Source: Sesamum alatum | Lineage: Eukaryota; Streptophyta; Magnoliopsida; Lamiales; Pedaliaceae | Assembly: GCA_034509735.1 (NCBI GenBank) | Contig: JACGWO010000005.1 | Location: 22,686,383 to 22,750,382 of the forward strand | Direction: 5' to 3' | Length of the DNA: 64,000 nucleotides | Shown: in pieces, positions 21,491 to 33,808 of the stretch | Numbering within the stretch: the first letter of the stretch is position 1 | Layout of the letters: each line of letters begins with the position of its first letter | Notes under the pieces: model-generated | What the model was told of the DNA's origin: nothing | Seen by the model: the letters and a program-made list of their open reading frames with translations, nothing else | Database searches by the model: none | Program-made: the position numbers and the translations under genes

Positions 21491-22661
21491 TTTAAGCTCC
21501 TAATCAGTCTTAGGAGACTGCTTCTTAGATAACTTAATTCCATGCCTCATAGGAAGGAATCCTCGTTTTGAGTTCTCCATCTTGAATCTCTTCAAGACTT
21601 TCTCAATGTACGAGGACTGTGCCATTCCTAACATCATTCTAGATCTATCCCTGTAGATCTTGATGCCAAAGATGTAGGATGCCTTGCCCATATCCTTCAT
21701 GGAGAAATGCGTTGACAATCAAGCTTTAGTGGTACCCAACATCTTAGCATCATTCCCAATGAGCAAGATGTCATCCACGTAAAGCACCAAAAATGCAACT
21801 GAGCTCCCACTGATCTTCTTGTATACACAAGGATCGGACTCGTTCTTGATGAAATCATATCCCCGTATGACTTCATCAAAACGTATGTTCCAGCTTCGGG
21901 AAGCTTGTTTGAGGCCATAGATGGACCTTTGGAGACGGCATACCTTCTGCTCTTCTCCAACAGTTGTGAAACCTTCCGGCTGATCCATATAGATCTCTTC
22001 CTCTACGAAACCGTTGAGGAAGGCCGTTTTCACGTCCATCTGTCATATTTCATAGTCATACCATGTTGCTATGGCAAGCAGTATCCGAATGGACTTGGCC
22101 ATTGCTACGGGCGAGTAGGTTTCCTCAAAATCGACCCCGGGTCGTTGTGTAACCTTTCGCCACAAGCCTGGCTTTGAAGGTTGTAACCTCCCTGTCAGCT
22201 CCAAGCTTACGTTTGTAGACCCATTTACACCCTACGGGTTTAACCCCTTTGGGTGGATCTACTAGGGTCCAAACCTTGTTTGTACCCATCGAGCCCATCT
22301 CGGATTTCATGGCCTCAAGCCACTTGTCCGAATCGATGTCCGACATCGCTTCTCCGTACATCTTCGGATCATTATCCAACTGACCGGTCAGGCCCAGAAA
22401 TCCGTACCTATCAGGTGCATGGGATACTCTGCCCGACCTATGGAGGACTGGAACAATATCAGTGGGAACTACAGGCTTAGATGTCACTGCCGCCTCTTGG
22501 GGTGCCTCACTTGATTCCTCAAGGAGTACCTCATCGCGTCGACTATCCGATGAAAAACCTTTTTCCAAGAACACTGCGTTTCGCGAGACAAAAACCTTTT
22601 GCTCGGAGGGATCATAGAATAATACCCCGCAGTTTCTTTTGGATAGCCGATGAACCTGCAT
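21491..22661 (-). pseudogene. B2 reverse transcriptase remnant
   Basis: Three main fragments. 22661-22125 holds the RT start (MSDIDSDKWLEAMKSEMGSM, GCKWVYKRKLG, TFKARLVAKGYT). 22039-21719 holds MDVKTAFLNGF, SIYGLKQASRSWN and the intact catalytic LYVDDILL. 21718-21500 holds FSMKDMGKASYIFGI. Frameshifts lie near 22125 and 21970, with stops between fragments. The key Asp residues survive, so decay is from breaks rather than loss of the active site. Confidence 0.88.
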
Positions 22662-23352
22662 AAACTAGACCTCGAGTCCAGTTTATCTCCCACTAATCTC
22701 TTGACATATGCGGGGCAACCCCACACTTTCAAATATTTGTAGGAGGTAGGCTTGCCATGCCATATCTCATATGGCATCTGGGATACCTTTTTAGATGGCG
22801 CCAAGTTCAAAACTTTGGCCGCCGTCTCAAGAGCGTATCCCAGAAGGAAAGGGGTAGTTCGGTAAAACTCATCATGGATCGGACCATGTCCAACAAGGTC
22901 CGATTCCTCCTTTCAGACACACTATTAAGCTGCGGTGTTCCAGGAGGGATCCACTGAGAGAGAATCCCATTCTCTTTTAGATAATCAGTAAACTCACCAC
23001 TCAAATACTCTCCACCTCGGTCCGACCGAAGGGCTTTGATCTTTCGACCGGTTTGGTTCTCTACTTCAAGTCTGAATTCCTTAAACCTTCCAAAGGCTTC
23101 AGACTTGTACCTCATCAGGTAAACATAACCATACTGTGAGTGATCATCAGTAAAGGTTATGAAGTACGAGTACCCACCTCTAGCCTGAGTATTTAGTGGA
23201 AAACAGACATCTGTATGGATCAAATCCAACAGACCACTGGCTAGCGTACTTTGTCCAACAAAGGGTTTCTTGGTCATCTTTCCCTTTAGACAGGATTCGC
23301 AGGTCGGTAGGTTGTCCAAATCGTCTATTTCTAGACCCTTTGAGTCGACCAA
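22484..23352 (-). pseudogene. B2 integrase remnant
   Basis: Core with HTDVCFPL (relatives HTDVCGPL), ALRSDRGGEYLSGEF and GVSERRNRTLLD-type sequence (here SVSERRNRTLL). A frameshift at FWG/YALETA follows, then the C-terminal part (MPYEIWHGKP, LKVWGCPAYVKRLVGDKLD) in another frame. Integrase would join cDNA ends to chromosomal DNA. It overlaps the RT fragment only because of a frameshift near 22600. Confidence 0.87.
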
Positions 23353-23799
23353 CCTTCTTATCCTATCTTTAGAGATATGACCTAACCTCGCATGCCATAT
23401 CTGTGCGTTATTGTGATCATCACGTTTTCATTTGTGTTCTGCAGTCATAATCCAATTAGACTGTTGAAGTATGTACAGACTGTTGACCAATGTACCAAGC
23501 AGATGAGAAATACCATCTTTGATAATGAAAAAACCGTTTTTATTGATTGTAAATTCATATCCCTCCTTATCAAGGACCGCGATGGAAACAATGTTTTTAA
23601 TCATGCTAGGTACATAGAAATAGTCGTTCAGTACAATCCTAACATGACTACTAATGGCTAACTCTAGTGATCCTACGGCCTCCGCAGCAACGGCCTTGCC
23701 ATCACCTAGCCTCAGGATCATCTCATCCTTGGTTAGCCTTCTGCTTCTTTGCAGTGCCTGCAAATCATTGCAGATGTGAGCACCACACCCGGTATCCAA
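23353..23799 (-). pseudogene. B2 protease and pre-integrase remnant
   Basis: Starts at the protease catalytic region DTGCGAHICNDLQ and runs through LGDGKAVAAEAVGS, YVPSMIKNIVSI and YILQQSN. It shares one frame with the integrase below, broken by a TGA just before 23427 where relatives have CGA. The preceding Trp codon is TAG (about 23803), cutting it from gag. Confidence 0.87.
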
Positions 23800-23802
23800 T
23801 AC

Positions 23803-24707
23803 CTATGAAGCAGAATTAGTAATCATATTAACTTCAACCACAAACACACCTGGGTTGGAGAGGAGTTGTGGGTCCCTCTTCCAATGCCCTTTCCCTTGGC
23901 AATGTATGCAGACATCATTTGCCTTGGACAGCAGAGAACCACGAGCCTTCCCTTTCCCTTTGCTCGGTCCAATCGGAGCAACAGGGACGCCCGGAGTGTG
24001 AGCAGGGGCCACAACCGTCTTCCCTTTGCCCTTCTTCCTCTTCCAGCGTCCGGCCCTCTTGCCATTCGCCTTGGAGGTCGAAGCCCTCCTATCAATACCT
24101 CCGACGCCGACTTGTGGGTCGTTGCCTCGTATTGGACCAACATGTTGATCAACTCATGAATAGACTTCTCAAGTCCGTTCATGTTGTAGTTTACAACAAA
24201 CGGGTCATAGGATGGAGGAAGCGACTGGAGGATCACGTCAATCTATGTGTCATTGTTAAGCCCAGCTTTAAGATCCTCGAGTTTCTCCACTAGGGAGAGC
24301 ATCTTGACCCCATGACTTTGTACAGACGCTCCTTCAGCAAGCTTGGTGCCAAAGAATGCTTTTGTGGCGGCATATCTAATATGCCTATCCGGAACCGCAT
24401 AAACCTCGTTCATGCGGAGCATTATGGCGGAGACGTTGTCCAGCCTCTCATACTGCTTCTGGATGTCGTTAGACATCGTAGCCAGTATGATACTGCGTAC
24501 TTTCCAGTTGTCCTCATGCCATTTCTCGAACGTCAAACGTTTTTCAGGCGTGGACCCCTCCGGTAAGTCGCTCGGTGGCGGCTCGTCCAAGACGTAGCCT
24601 TGGTTCTCGAAACCGAGGACAATCCTCAGGTTTCTCAGCCAGTCCGAGTAGTTCGTTCCGTTGAATTTGTTAGTCTCAAGAATCATGGTTAACGGTTTCT
24701 TAGACAT
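23803..24707 (-). pseudogene. B2 gag remnant
   Basis: Start at the ATG at 24707 (MSKKPLTMILETNKFNG), the usual family N-terminus. Capsid region FNGTNYSDWLRNLRIVLGF through QSLPPSYDPFVVNYNM. A TAG at 24240-24242 and a one-base deletion near 24090 break it. The zinc knuckle CIHCQGKGHWKRDPQ lacks its fourth ligand, because the expected Cys before Pro is missing. The basic Lys/Gly linker is kept. The protein would assemble the particle and package RNA. Confidence 0.88.
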
Positions 24708-26054
24708 ATCTACATTAATGAAAATGTAAAGCAGAAATTAGCAGATGATGGTAATAATATTGTTCAAGTTAACTTGGTCTTTTAGTCTTTAACCCTCCGA
24801 CTATTTATACGAAAGTCCGCCACTCTCAAGTGGAGTTTCGGGAAACCATTTCCTAGTTGGCTTGGGATCCACAAGCGTAATCTCCATGCCCCGCTTTTAC
24901 GATTCACATGAAGAAGACCTCGTGGGAGATATCCAATATCATTCTCATCCAATGAGAGTCCCAAGATATTTTGTCTCACCTATTCGCATGGTTCCGAGGA
25001 CTCCAAGCGAACCATGTTACTTAGTGTTAGGCCCGACCCATCAACCAAATCATACCTCAAACTGTCACCCCCCACGACTCGTGAGACAGCGAAACAGCGA
25101 GCACAGTCCTTTTGTTCACAATAATAGTGCAGCTTTCCCCTATTCCAAGTGTGCCACGACTCGTGAGACCACACTTGGGTTGTGGTAGCTTCCTCACCAC
25201 ATTGCTGTGGATGGAAGGCTCGGACAGACCAAAATACCATTTTGATCCAAGTCCGTTCTGGGCCTAATATTTAATTTGGTCCAACCAAATGAGAGTTTAA
25301 GTGTGACCGAGACCTCATCACATTATGGTGTTTTAGCATGCATAAATATCCAATATTTAAAGCGATAAATAAAAAACGCCGCATGCATAAAAATAGCATA
25401 CCCCTGTTAGGATGATCACAAGCCCAACCTATGCGACCCACTGAGGCCGCAGTGAGTCTATGGTCTGTCTAGGGTGGTCCTAAATTATTACAATAATAAT
25501 AAACCCATTGTCATTCCAATGAGCCTTGAAGTGCTTCTTGTTTCACGCCTTGATACTCCTCCTTGGGGTCTCCGACTCTAATTGCTTGTTAAAATTGAAA
25601 CCTCACCAATCCTATCTACTCTCATTACAATTGAAAGTAATACATCGGTAATAAAGAAAACAAGCCTTAACATCATGAGGCTGAAAATACGGGAGATGAT
25701 AGTCCCAAAAATAAGAGGCACGTAGGCCCCACCCAACAGAAAATAAATGATCATACATTCATCCATACATAAGGTCTAGGGCTCATGTGATCATCCCATG
25801 TTGATTCCATCAACTCACATAACACAATTATTCCAAATAATCATGCATAAATAACCAATGGATATTCCAAATACCCAAGTGATGTCCAACATCACAAAAG
25901 CATAAATATACAAATAATATGCAAAATTCAAGTTTTAAATTTAATGGACATTTTAAACAATGCATCCAATGCATGTATTAATCCCAAATTAATTAAGCAA
26001 ATTTAATTCAAGGAATAATCCAATTATTCCAAAAACAAAAATGCAAAATTAAAA
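24708..26054 (-). other. B2 untranslated leader (truncated)
   Basis: Non-coding. Holds TATAAATAG just upstream of gag (about 24796-24804 reversed), the twin motifs at 25072-25086 and 25154-25168, and AT-rich sequence to 26054. At an A-run near 26050-26056 it passes directly into the interior of the 5' LTR, so the GC block, PBS and roughly 0.5 kb of LTR end are deleted. Confidence 0.85.
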
Positions 26055-27737
26055 AGATGAATAATGAATCACTTATGCTTGGTGTTGTATATTCTCATAT
26101 ATATACATAATTAATGTGATTATTGGAATGTGTCTAGGTTCATCCAAGGATGTCTAGATTCATTCCAATCAATCATCATCAATTCTTCAATCAAGCCTAC
26201 CAAAATTTATGGTATGATCAAATCATACCAAAAGGGAAGAGCTTGATTGGAGTTGATTTGTCTCTTTCCAAAAGAGATAAGTCAACATACCACCTAGCAT
26301 TAAACATTGCTGATTTTGCTTCCTCCAAGGGAGCATGTCGGCCATGTTTAATTAAGGGAAGAAGTCCAACTTCTTCCTATTCCAAAATAGGAATTATTTC
26401 TCCTCTCGGGTATAATTTAACGGACCGGGTTTTATCGTAATCCAATTACGACGAACCCAACATTAAATCCAATTTAATGTCCATTTAAATTATTCTTGTT
26501 GATCTTTTAATCCAATTAAAAGATCCAACGTCTCAACTTTCCATATTTAATCGAAAATCCAATTTACCGATTAAACGAAAGCCCGATACAATATCAGCCC
26601 GTCCATCCAATAGACTTTCCCTTAAGTAATCCAATTACTTATTTTATCCTTCGAGATTGACTCCAAGTCGATCTCTCAACCTCCTCGGTGATTTTTGTGT
26701 GACCCTTTAGGTTCACCCTTAGCTAGACTTGGGCCTGTGTCCCACAAGGGCCCGTTACCATGGGTGGCCGTCTAGCAACGGTCCATGGCACTAGAGACTA
26801 GGTGAATTGGCATAGGCGCCGATTCCGTATGGGTACGATCCTTCCGTCTACCGTCTACCGTCTCCCGGCCTCGGTCTAGGGTATGGAATTGGGCGTCGGT
26901 TCCCATCCATGACTAGGCATCTATGCTTAATACTCGAGACCACGTATGCTTCATTGCGTCGACACAGGAAACCATTCCCTGTTCGACCAACCACTGTGGC
27001 CACAACTTCAAACAGCATGAACGTGTCTCCGAGTGCATAGGAGATACCTCTGTCACATACTGACAGGGGATGGATCCTCTTCTTGGAATCCACCGTCCTC
27101 GCTACACATTCTGACTGCACTGGATAAGGCTTATGATAATCATCTTACAGAATGATTACCTCTCGCCAGATCCAAGATACAGCCGTCCTGTGCACGCGAC
27201 TGCCATGATCCCTCAAGTCTGAGGATTACTCCCGTACTATCGGAACCGGGGAAAACCAATCATACCGACCAAGCCTCCAAGGCTTCCATATGATGATCCC
27301 CGCGAGTCAGTCCAGTCGACTCGACCCCAGTCGACCAGCCCATCAAGATCGTGTTGGCGTCCCACGCCTGTCGCCGATGAAACACGGCACTCATCCAATG
27401 AACACGACTCTTAATGCAAGTCTCAATAGGACTCTCGATGGCCTGTCTCGAGGTCCTCGACTTGGAACGTTTCAGACCCAACTCTTAATCAGTTGGTTTC
27501 ATGACCACCATCCAATGCGTGGCCCAACTGCACGAGTTGTTATCCATGGTCTGTGGGCTTTGTTGCGATATAAGTTAAACACCATTTTAACAAATGTAAG
27601 ATGAGCGCAACAAAGAAGGTACCATTGGTGACGAATACTCATCTTATTCATCACATAATAATATTACATTTACATCAAGTTGTTAGATAGGTTACAGATC
27701 GCCAAACTTATTGGCTTTCTGGTCACCTATTCTAACA
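26055..27737 (-). repeat. B2 5' LTR remnant
   Basis: B LTR from its interior (GATGAATAATGAATCAC) to the head CACCTATTCTAACA, matching 19120-20781. Hairpin at 27050-27066; the palindrome near 26993-27004 has one mutated base (CTGTGGCCACAA). Followed by target duplication TGAGA. Confidence 0.92.
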
Positions 27738-27742
27738 TGAGA

Positions 27743-28364
27743 CTCAACTGTCAATGCCTTTTGATAGGAGAGAGATCCTTTCTTGGAAACTACTGTCACT
27801 TTGTACACTAGAGCTGCACTAGATATGGCTTATGACTACTCAAGTGCTTTTTGGCAATCTCTCACCATATCTAAGATACAGACCTGATATACAGGTAAAC
27901 TCAGCAGTTCCTACTCAAGGTCCTCCGTAAGACGGTTCCCGCGAGTCACCTTAGTCAGCTGCTCCCCAGCAGGCTAACCCACTAACACTACTTAGACGAC
28001 CTTCGTCACCCGTTGATGAAATACGACAGCTGATGCTTACTGCAAGTGTCAAAGGGAATCCCGGTACCCATTTTCGAGATTCCTTGACTTGGAGTTTTTT
28101 TTTCTTTTCCGGACTGATTCGGCAGGACTGATTTCATGGACCTACCTCCAAGCGTAGTCCCAGTCCCGAAATGGGCTTTCCGTCCGTGGGCTTTGTTTGC
28201 GTAGTGAACAGATAGATATAAAGCAGTAAAGTGAATGCCAACAAAGCAATGCCAGAATGAATTTCACTTCTTGATTCATTGATAGTTTACCAAAACACTG
28301 AATTGTATAGACATAGGTTACATTTTACCCGCCAAGATTGGCTACATGATCACCTATTCTAACA
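27743..28364 (-). mobile_element. A3 solo LTR, second part
   Basis: Resumes CTCAACTGTCAATGCC after the TGAGA duplication and ends CACCTATTCTAACA, followed by GGAAT (28365-28369), the A3 target duplication. A segment of about 80 bp present in other A LTRs is missing near 27910. Confidence 0.92.
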
Positions 28365-28537
28365 GGAATCTCGTGGATCGAGAATGGTATTGTATACCTC
28401 CCACAGGATTTTTTCCATGCGAATCGTAAAAGCAGGGTAAGGAAAAGATCGTTGTGGATCCCAAGTCACTAGGAAAGGGTTTCCCAAAAATCACGTTTGA
28501 GAGTACCGTGTTTTCGTATAAATAGTGGGAGCATTAA
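28365..28537 (+). other. A2 leader, second part
   Basis: Continues the leader after A3 with CTCGTGGATCGAGAATGG and the conserved stretch up to TATAAATAG (28517-28525) before gag. Includes the 5-bp GGAAT duplication. Confidence 0.85.
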
Positions 28538-28726
28538 ATGACTAAATACCATGCATTTAATTTTTTATCAAACCATCGTCTTTTATATTCTGCTGATCGC
28601 GAACTCTGTTTTAAATGTAGAGTTAAAATGTCTAAGAACCCACTTTCAACCATTGTTGAGACAAACAAATTCAATGGAGCCAATTACAACGACTGGTTGC
28701 GTAATCTCAGGATAGTCCTGGATTAT
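28538..28726 (+). pseudogene. A2 gag stub
   Basis: Open from ATG 28538 (MTKYHAFNF...), with the conventional gag start MSKNPLST about 30 codons in (28628). It ends at LRIVLDY, where a deletion joins gag directly to the interior of the 3' LTR at about 28726. Only the first approximately 32 residues of the gag proper remain. Confidence 0.88.
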
Positions 28727-29617
28727 GGAGAGTTAATTTCTATTATTTGATAAAAGGAATTAATCTTTTATATTTATTAGAGGATTAATTTAATAGGCCT
28801 AGAATAAATATTTATAATTTATTATATTTATTTATTTGGCCTTTGGAATATTTAATAGGATTTAAATATTCCATTAAATTAAATTAATGGTTGAGATTGA
28901 AAGGGAGAGATGGATGGCTAGGATTAATTTGACTAGGTCAAATACTACTTTGAATAGGACTTTGACTAGGTCAAAATCCTAGTCAAAATAGACCTTTTTA
29001 GAGTTGGAGTTTAAAGAGGATTAAACTCCTCTATATATAGTCCTAGCCTTTCACTATTTGAGGAGTGATGAAATTCCAACACACACACAACACACACAAA
29101 CTCGGCTCCCTCTCTCCCTTCTCTCGTCCGCCCCCTCTCTCTCACTCTCAAGAAAATACTTCGTGATTCTTTTGTTCTTGGAACATTAGATCAAAAGGAG
29201 AATTAATACCGTTAATTAATAACGTGTTATTAATTCATCATCTCCAATATTATACTTGTTCGTTCGCTAGCACGACGTGCAAGATACGTGGGTGGATTGC
29301 GTGTTACTATTTGGAGAGTCTCAACAACGAGATTTGGAGCAAATCGGGGAACAACGCGAGTAGCAGTTAGAAGACGAAAACGACAATCGGTAGGTTCCGA
29401 TTTAATTTTTCGTTCCTTTTATTTTTTAATCCTATGGCCTCCATGATTTATTTATGTTCTTTAATATCATGAGATACACCGAACACCCGGGAAAGTTCAA
29501 GGCACACCCCTTCAACGTGTTCATTTATTTTATCTAAGCATACTTTAATTTTTGTATTTAATTTTATACTGCGCTTCCGCATTCGCGCTATTTCCCAGGA
29601 TGATCCACAATCTTTAA
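28727..29617 (+). repeat. A2 3' LTR remnant
   Basis: Interior to end of an A LTR. W-boxes at 28929-28934, 28937-28942, 28962-28967, 28969-28974 and 28981-28986, TATATATA at about 29032. It ends CAATCTTTAA, where CA became AA, followed by TGTGG. Confidence 0.88.
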
Positions 29618-29622
29618 TGTGG

Positions 29623-30207
29623 TATCGGGCCTTCGTTTAATCGGTAAATTGGATTTTCGATTAAATATGGAAAGTTGAGACGTTGGATCTTTTAATTGGA
29701 TTAAAAGATCAACGAAAATAATTTAAATGGACATTAATTTGGATTTAATATTGGGTTCGTCGTGATTGGATTACGATAAGACCCGGTCCGTTAAATTTGA
29801 CCCGAGAGGAGAAATAATTCCTATTTTGGAATAGGAAGAAGTTGGACTTCTTCTCATAACTAGACATGGCCGAAATACCCCCATGGAGGAAGCAAAATCA
29901 ACCATGTTTCATGCAAGGTGGTATGTTGACATGTCTCTTTTGGAAAGAGACAAATCAACTCCAATCAAGCTCTTTCCTTTTGGTATGATTTGATCATACC
30001 ATAAATTTTGGTAGGCTTGATTGAAGAATTGATGGTGATTGATTGGAATGAATCTAGACATCCTTGGATGAACCTAGACACGTTCCAATAATTACATTAA
30101 TTATGTATGTATATGAGAATATACAAGACCAAGCATAAGTGAATCATAATTCATCTTTTTCTAGAAAAAAGAAGAAGCTAAAAATCGGCCCTCTCCTCTC
30201 TCCCAAC
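29623..30207 (+). mobile_element. B1 LTR, second part
   Basis: B LTR interior on the plus strand, from TATCGGGCC to CTCTCCCAAC, where A4 begins. It joins 13757 across an older deletion of about 180 bp; both sides contain TTGT, a likely microhomology. The LTR 3' end is not in the window. Confidence 0.85.
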
Positions 30208-32170
30208 TGAAAGATTGTGGATCGTCCCGGCAAAATTGCGCGAGTGCGGAAGCGCGATATGAAATAAAATACGGAATTTAAACATGCTTTAACGAAAATT
30301 AAAGAACACGTTCAAGGGGTGTGCCCTTGAACTTTCTCGGGTGTTTGGTGTATCTCATGAATTAAATACATACAAACAATCATGGAGGCCATAGGGATTA
30401 AAATTAAAAGGGCCGAAAACGTAAACCGAGACCTACCCGTTGTCGTTTCCGTCTTCAACGGCTACTCGCGTTGTTCCCCGTTTTGCACCAAGACCTCGTT
30501 CTTGAGATCCTCCAAATCGTGACACACGATCCACCCACGTATCTTGCACGTCGTGCTAGCAACGAACAAGTATTATTTTTGGAGAGGATAGATCAACCAC
30601 GCGTTATGAATTAACGGGATCGGTCTTCCTAAGTTCTAATGTTCCAAGAACAAGAGAACAAGAATAATATTTTCTTGCTAGAGAGAGAGAAAAGGGCGAA
30701 CGAGAGGGAGAGGAGAGAGCTCGAGTAGTGTGTGTGTGTGTGTTGGAATTTCATCATCCTTGAATTGTAGGAGGCTAGGGGTTTATATAGAGGAGGACTT
30801 TAATCCTCTTTAAACTCCAACTCTAAGAGGTCTATTTTGACTAGGATTTTGACATAGTCAAAGTCCTAGTTAAAATAGTATTTGACCTAGTCAAATTAAT
30901 CCTAGCCATGCATCTCTCCCTTTCAATCTCAACCGTTAATTTAATTTAATGGAATATTTAAAACCTATTTAAATATTCCAAAAGGCAAAATAAATATAAA
31001 TATTTATTCTAAGCCCATTAAATTAATTCCCTTAATAAATCTAATTTATTAATTTAATCCCTTTTATCAAATAGAAGGAATTAATACTCCAAGAAACAAA
31101 AGGACCCGATTAAATCAAATTTAATCATTCCTTTTCTCCAATATTTAATTCTAAATTAAATACTAAATTTGTGTGTGAATAGTGTGTGACTCTTTAGGTT
31201 CACCTTTCATCTAGACTTGGTCAGATTCCTAGAATCCGTCCGTTACCATGGGTGGCCATCTAGCAACGGTCCATGGCACTAGAGACTAGGTGAAATATTC
31301 AGGGATGAACTTTTTCGGCTCTAACAGTACATTTGTCCTTTTGTCTACGGTCTCACCACTTAGGGTCTAGGGAACGGAAAATGCAGGTACCCATTTTGGA
31401 CCTAAGTATCGGTCTATCCTTACTAAACGCCGCAAGGGAAACCTTACCTTCTGTTCAGTTACTGTGGCCACAGATTTTAGGGACAAGACACAGAGCATAC
31501 GTGAGACTCAACTGTCAATGCCTTTTGACAGGAGACAGATCCTTTCTTGGAAACTACAGTCACTTTGTACACTAGAGTTGCACTAGACATGGCTTATGAC
31601 TACTCAAGTGCTTCTTGACAATCTCTCACCATATCTAAGATACAGACCTGATATACAGGTAAACTCAGCAGTTCCTCAAGTCAAAGGACTTGGCCTGTAC
31701 CGTTGGAACCGGGAATACACGTCATACCTTGCTGACCCTACTCAAGGTCCTCCGTAAGACGGTTCCCGTGAGTTACCTCAGTTAGCTGCTCCCTAGCATG
31801 CCAACCTACTAACACTGCTTAGACGACCTTTGTCACCCGTCGATGAAACACGACAGCAGATGCTTAGTGCAAGTCTCAAGGGGAATCTCGGTACCCATTT
31901 TGGAGATTCCTTGACTTGGAGTTTTTCCCGACTGATTCGGCGGGACTGATTTCATGGACCTACTTCCAAGCGTAGTCCCAGTCCCCGAAATGGGCTTTCA
32001 GTCCGTGGGCTTTGTTTGCGTAGTGAATAGATAGATAAAGCAGTAAAGTGAATGCAAACAAAGTAATGCCATAATGAATCTCACTTCTTTATTCATAGTT
32101 TTATCAAAATACTGAAATTGTCCAGACATATTGCCTGCCAAGATTGGCTTCATGGTCACCTATTCTAACA
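30208..32170 (-). repeat. A4 3' LTR (1963 bp)
   Basis: From TGAAAGATTG to CACCTATTCTAACA on the plus strand, followed by the polypurine tract. Contains W-box cluster (about 30836-30900), TATATAAAC just left of it (about 30785), CCATGG core near 31247-31277 and the palindrome CTGTGGCCACAG near 31463-31474. Confidence 0.93.
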
Positions 32171-32182
32171 ATCTCCCACTTG
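32171..32182 (-). other. A4 polypurine tract
   Basis: Minus-strand CAAGTGGGAGAT next to the 3' LTR. Confidence 0.85.
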
Positions 32183-32186
32183 ACCT

Positions 32187-33808
32187 TTAAAGCCAATTGC
32201 CCATATGTCTAATCCCCATCTTCTCAAGATGTTGCGTATGAGCGCTCTGCGATATAGGCTTTGTCAGCGGATCTGCTGTGTTGTCTGCTGAGTTGACTCG
32301 GTCCATCCGAACGTCACCTCTTCCTACCATTTCTCTTAGAAGATGGTAGCGTCTAAGAATGTGTTTGGAACGGTGTTGAGATCTCAGTTCCTTTGCTTGC
32401 GCTATTGCACCGTTGTTATCACAAAAGATGACAACGGGCTCGGCGATGCTAGGCACCACACCCAACTCTTGGATGTAGTTTCTCATCCAAACCGCTTCCG
32501 TGGCAGCTTCTGAAGCTGCTATGTATTCAGCCTCTGTGGTGGAATCAGCAGTGGTTGCTTGCTTGGAACTTTTTCAAGCCACTACTCCTCCATTGAGTTT
32601 GAATACATAACCCGATTGAGACTTGGCATTATCGTCATCAGACTGGAAGCTAGCGTCGCTAAAGCCTTCCAGAATTAGTTCTCCATTGCCATAGACTAAG
32701 AACATTTCCTTAGTCCTCCTTAGGTACTTAAGGATGCCTTTAACAGCATTCCAATGTGCCTCTCCTGCACAAGACTGATATCTGCTTGTTACGCTCAAAG
32801 CGTAAGCAATGTCAGGCCTGGTGCAATGGACCGCATATTGGATGCTTCCTACGGCAGAAGCATAGGGGATGACTTTCATCCTTTCAAGTTCCTCATCAGT
32901 CTGCGGGGACTGTTTCTTGGACAACTTGATCCCATGCCTGATGGGAAGGAATCCTCGTTTGGAGTTGTCCATTCGATATCTTTTTAGGACTTTCTCCATA
33001 TACGAGTTTTGGGTGAGCCCTAACATCCTTTTGGATCTGTCCCTGACGATCTGGATGCCTAGGATGTAGGAGGCTTCACCCAAATCCTTCATGGAAAACT
33101 CGGTTGACAACCATGCTTTTGTGTCTCCCAACATTCTAACGTCATTCCCAATGAGTAGAATGTCATCCACATAAAGCACTAGGAACACTATAGAGCTCCC
33201 AATGACCTTCTTGTATACACAAGGGTCGGATTCGTTCTTGATGAAGTCATATATCCCCATATTACTTCATCAAAGCGAATGTTCCAACTCCGGGATGCTT
33301 GTTTGAGGCCATAGATGGACTTCTGGAGACGACAGACCTTCTGTTCTTCTCCAGTGACTGTGAAGCCCTCCGGCTGATCCATATAGATCTCTTTCTCAAC
33401 GAAACCATTAAGGAAGGCCGTTTTCACGTTCATCTGCCATATCTCATAGTCATACCATGCTGCTATGGCGAGCAGGATACGAATGGACTTAGCCATGGCT
33501 ACAGGCAAGTAAGTATCCTCGAAATCGACCCCGGGTCGTTGAGTGTATCCCTGAGCTACAAGCCTAGCCTTGAAGGTTGTGACCTCTCCATCAACGCCAA
33601 GTTTGCGCTTGTAGACCCACTTACAGCCCACTGGCTTAACACCTTTCGGTGGATCTACAAGTCTCCAGACTTGGTTCTCGTTCATGGAGTCCATTTCGGT
33701 TTTCATGGCCTCAAGCCATTTCCCGGAGTCGATGTCAGACATCGCTTCTCCATATGTCTTAGGATCGTTATCCAAAAGACCGGTCGCATTCAGAAAGCCA
33801 TATCTCAC
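32187..33808 (-). pseudogene. A4 reverse transcriptase and RNase H remnant
   Basis: RT from about 33808: GKWLEAMKTEMDSM, GCKWVYKRKLGVDGE, FKARLVAQGYTQ, VKTAFLNGFVEKEIYMDQ. A frameshift near 33245 follows, then the intact catalytic LYVDDILLIGND and SMKDLGEASYILGIQ. RNase H follows (GFSDASFQSDDD, DNNGAIAQAKE, LRRYHLLREM) and ends KMGIRHMGNWL by the polypurine tract. A TGG-to-TGA stop separates the two RNase H halves near 32571. Apart from these breaks the domains align well with A7 and B2. Confidence 0.9.

Larger units (their letters stand above)
16352..27737 (-). mobile_element. B2: B-family element with degenerate gag-pol
   Basis: Perfect target duplication TGAGA at 16347-16351 and 27738-27742; without the element the A3 LTR reads through. 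The 3' LTR (16352-20781) is split by solo LTR B3, the internal region is 20782-26054, and the 5' LTR is truncated (26055-27737). All domains from gag to RNase H are recognisable on the minus strand, with stops and frameshifts. The 5' LTR 3' end, PBS and the GC-rich leader block were deleted. Confidence 0.93.
13758..29617 (+). mobile_element. A2: deleted A-family element, host to A3, B2 and B3
   Basis: Bounded by a perfect target duplication TGTGG (13753-13757 and 29618-29622). Its own sequence is about 2.5 kb: 5' LTR remnant 13758-14703, leader 14704-15060 and 28370-28537, gag stub to 28726, 3' LTR remnant 28727-29617. Three deletions removed the LTR-PBS-leader junction, a short leader piece (near 15018) and everything from gag to the middle of the 3' LTR. 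The last LTR base pair is AA instead of CA. The remaining length is nested DNA. Confidence 0.9.

Noticed and set aside
31333..31575. Conserved 64-80 codon ORF antisense to A LTRs (also near 7558, 14342, 40509 and 43096)
   Set aside because: It recurs only with the LTR, overlaps the hairpin and palindrome, varies in length by indels and has no recognisable domain. Treated as incidental.
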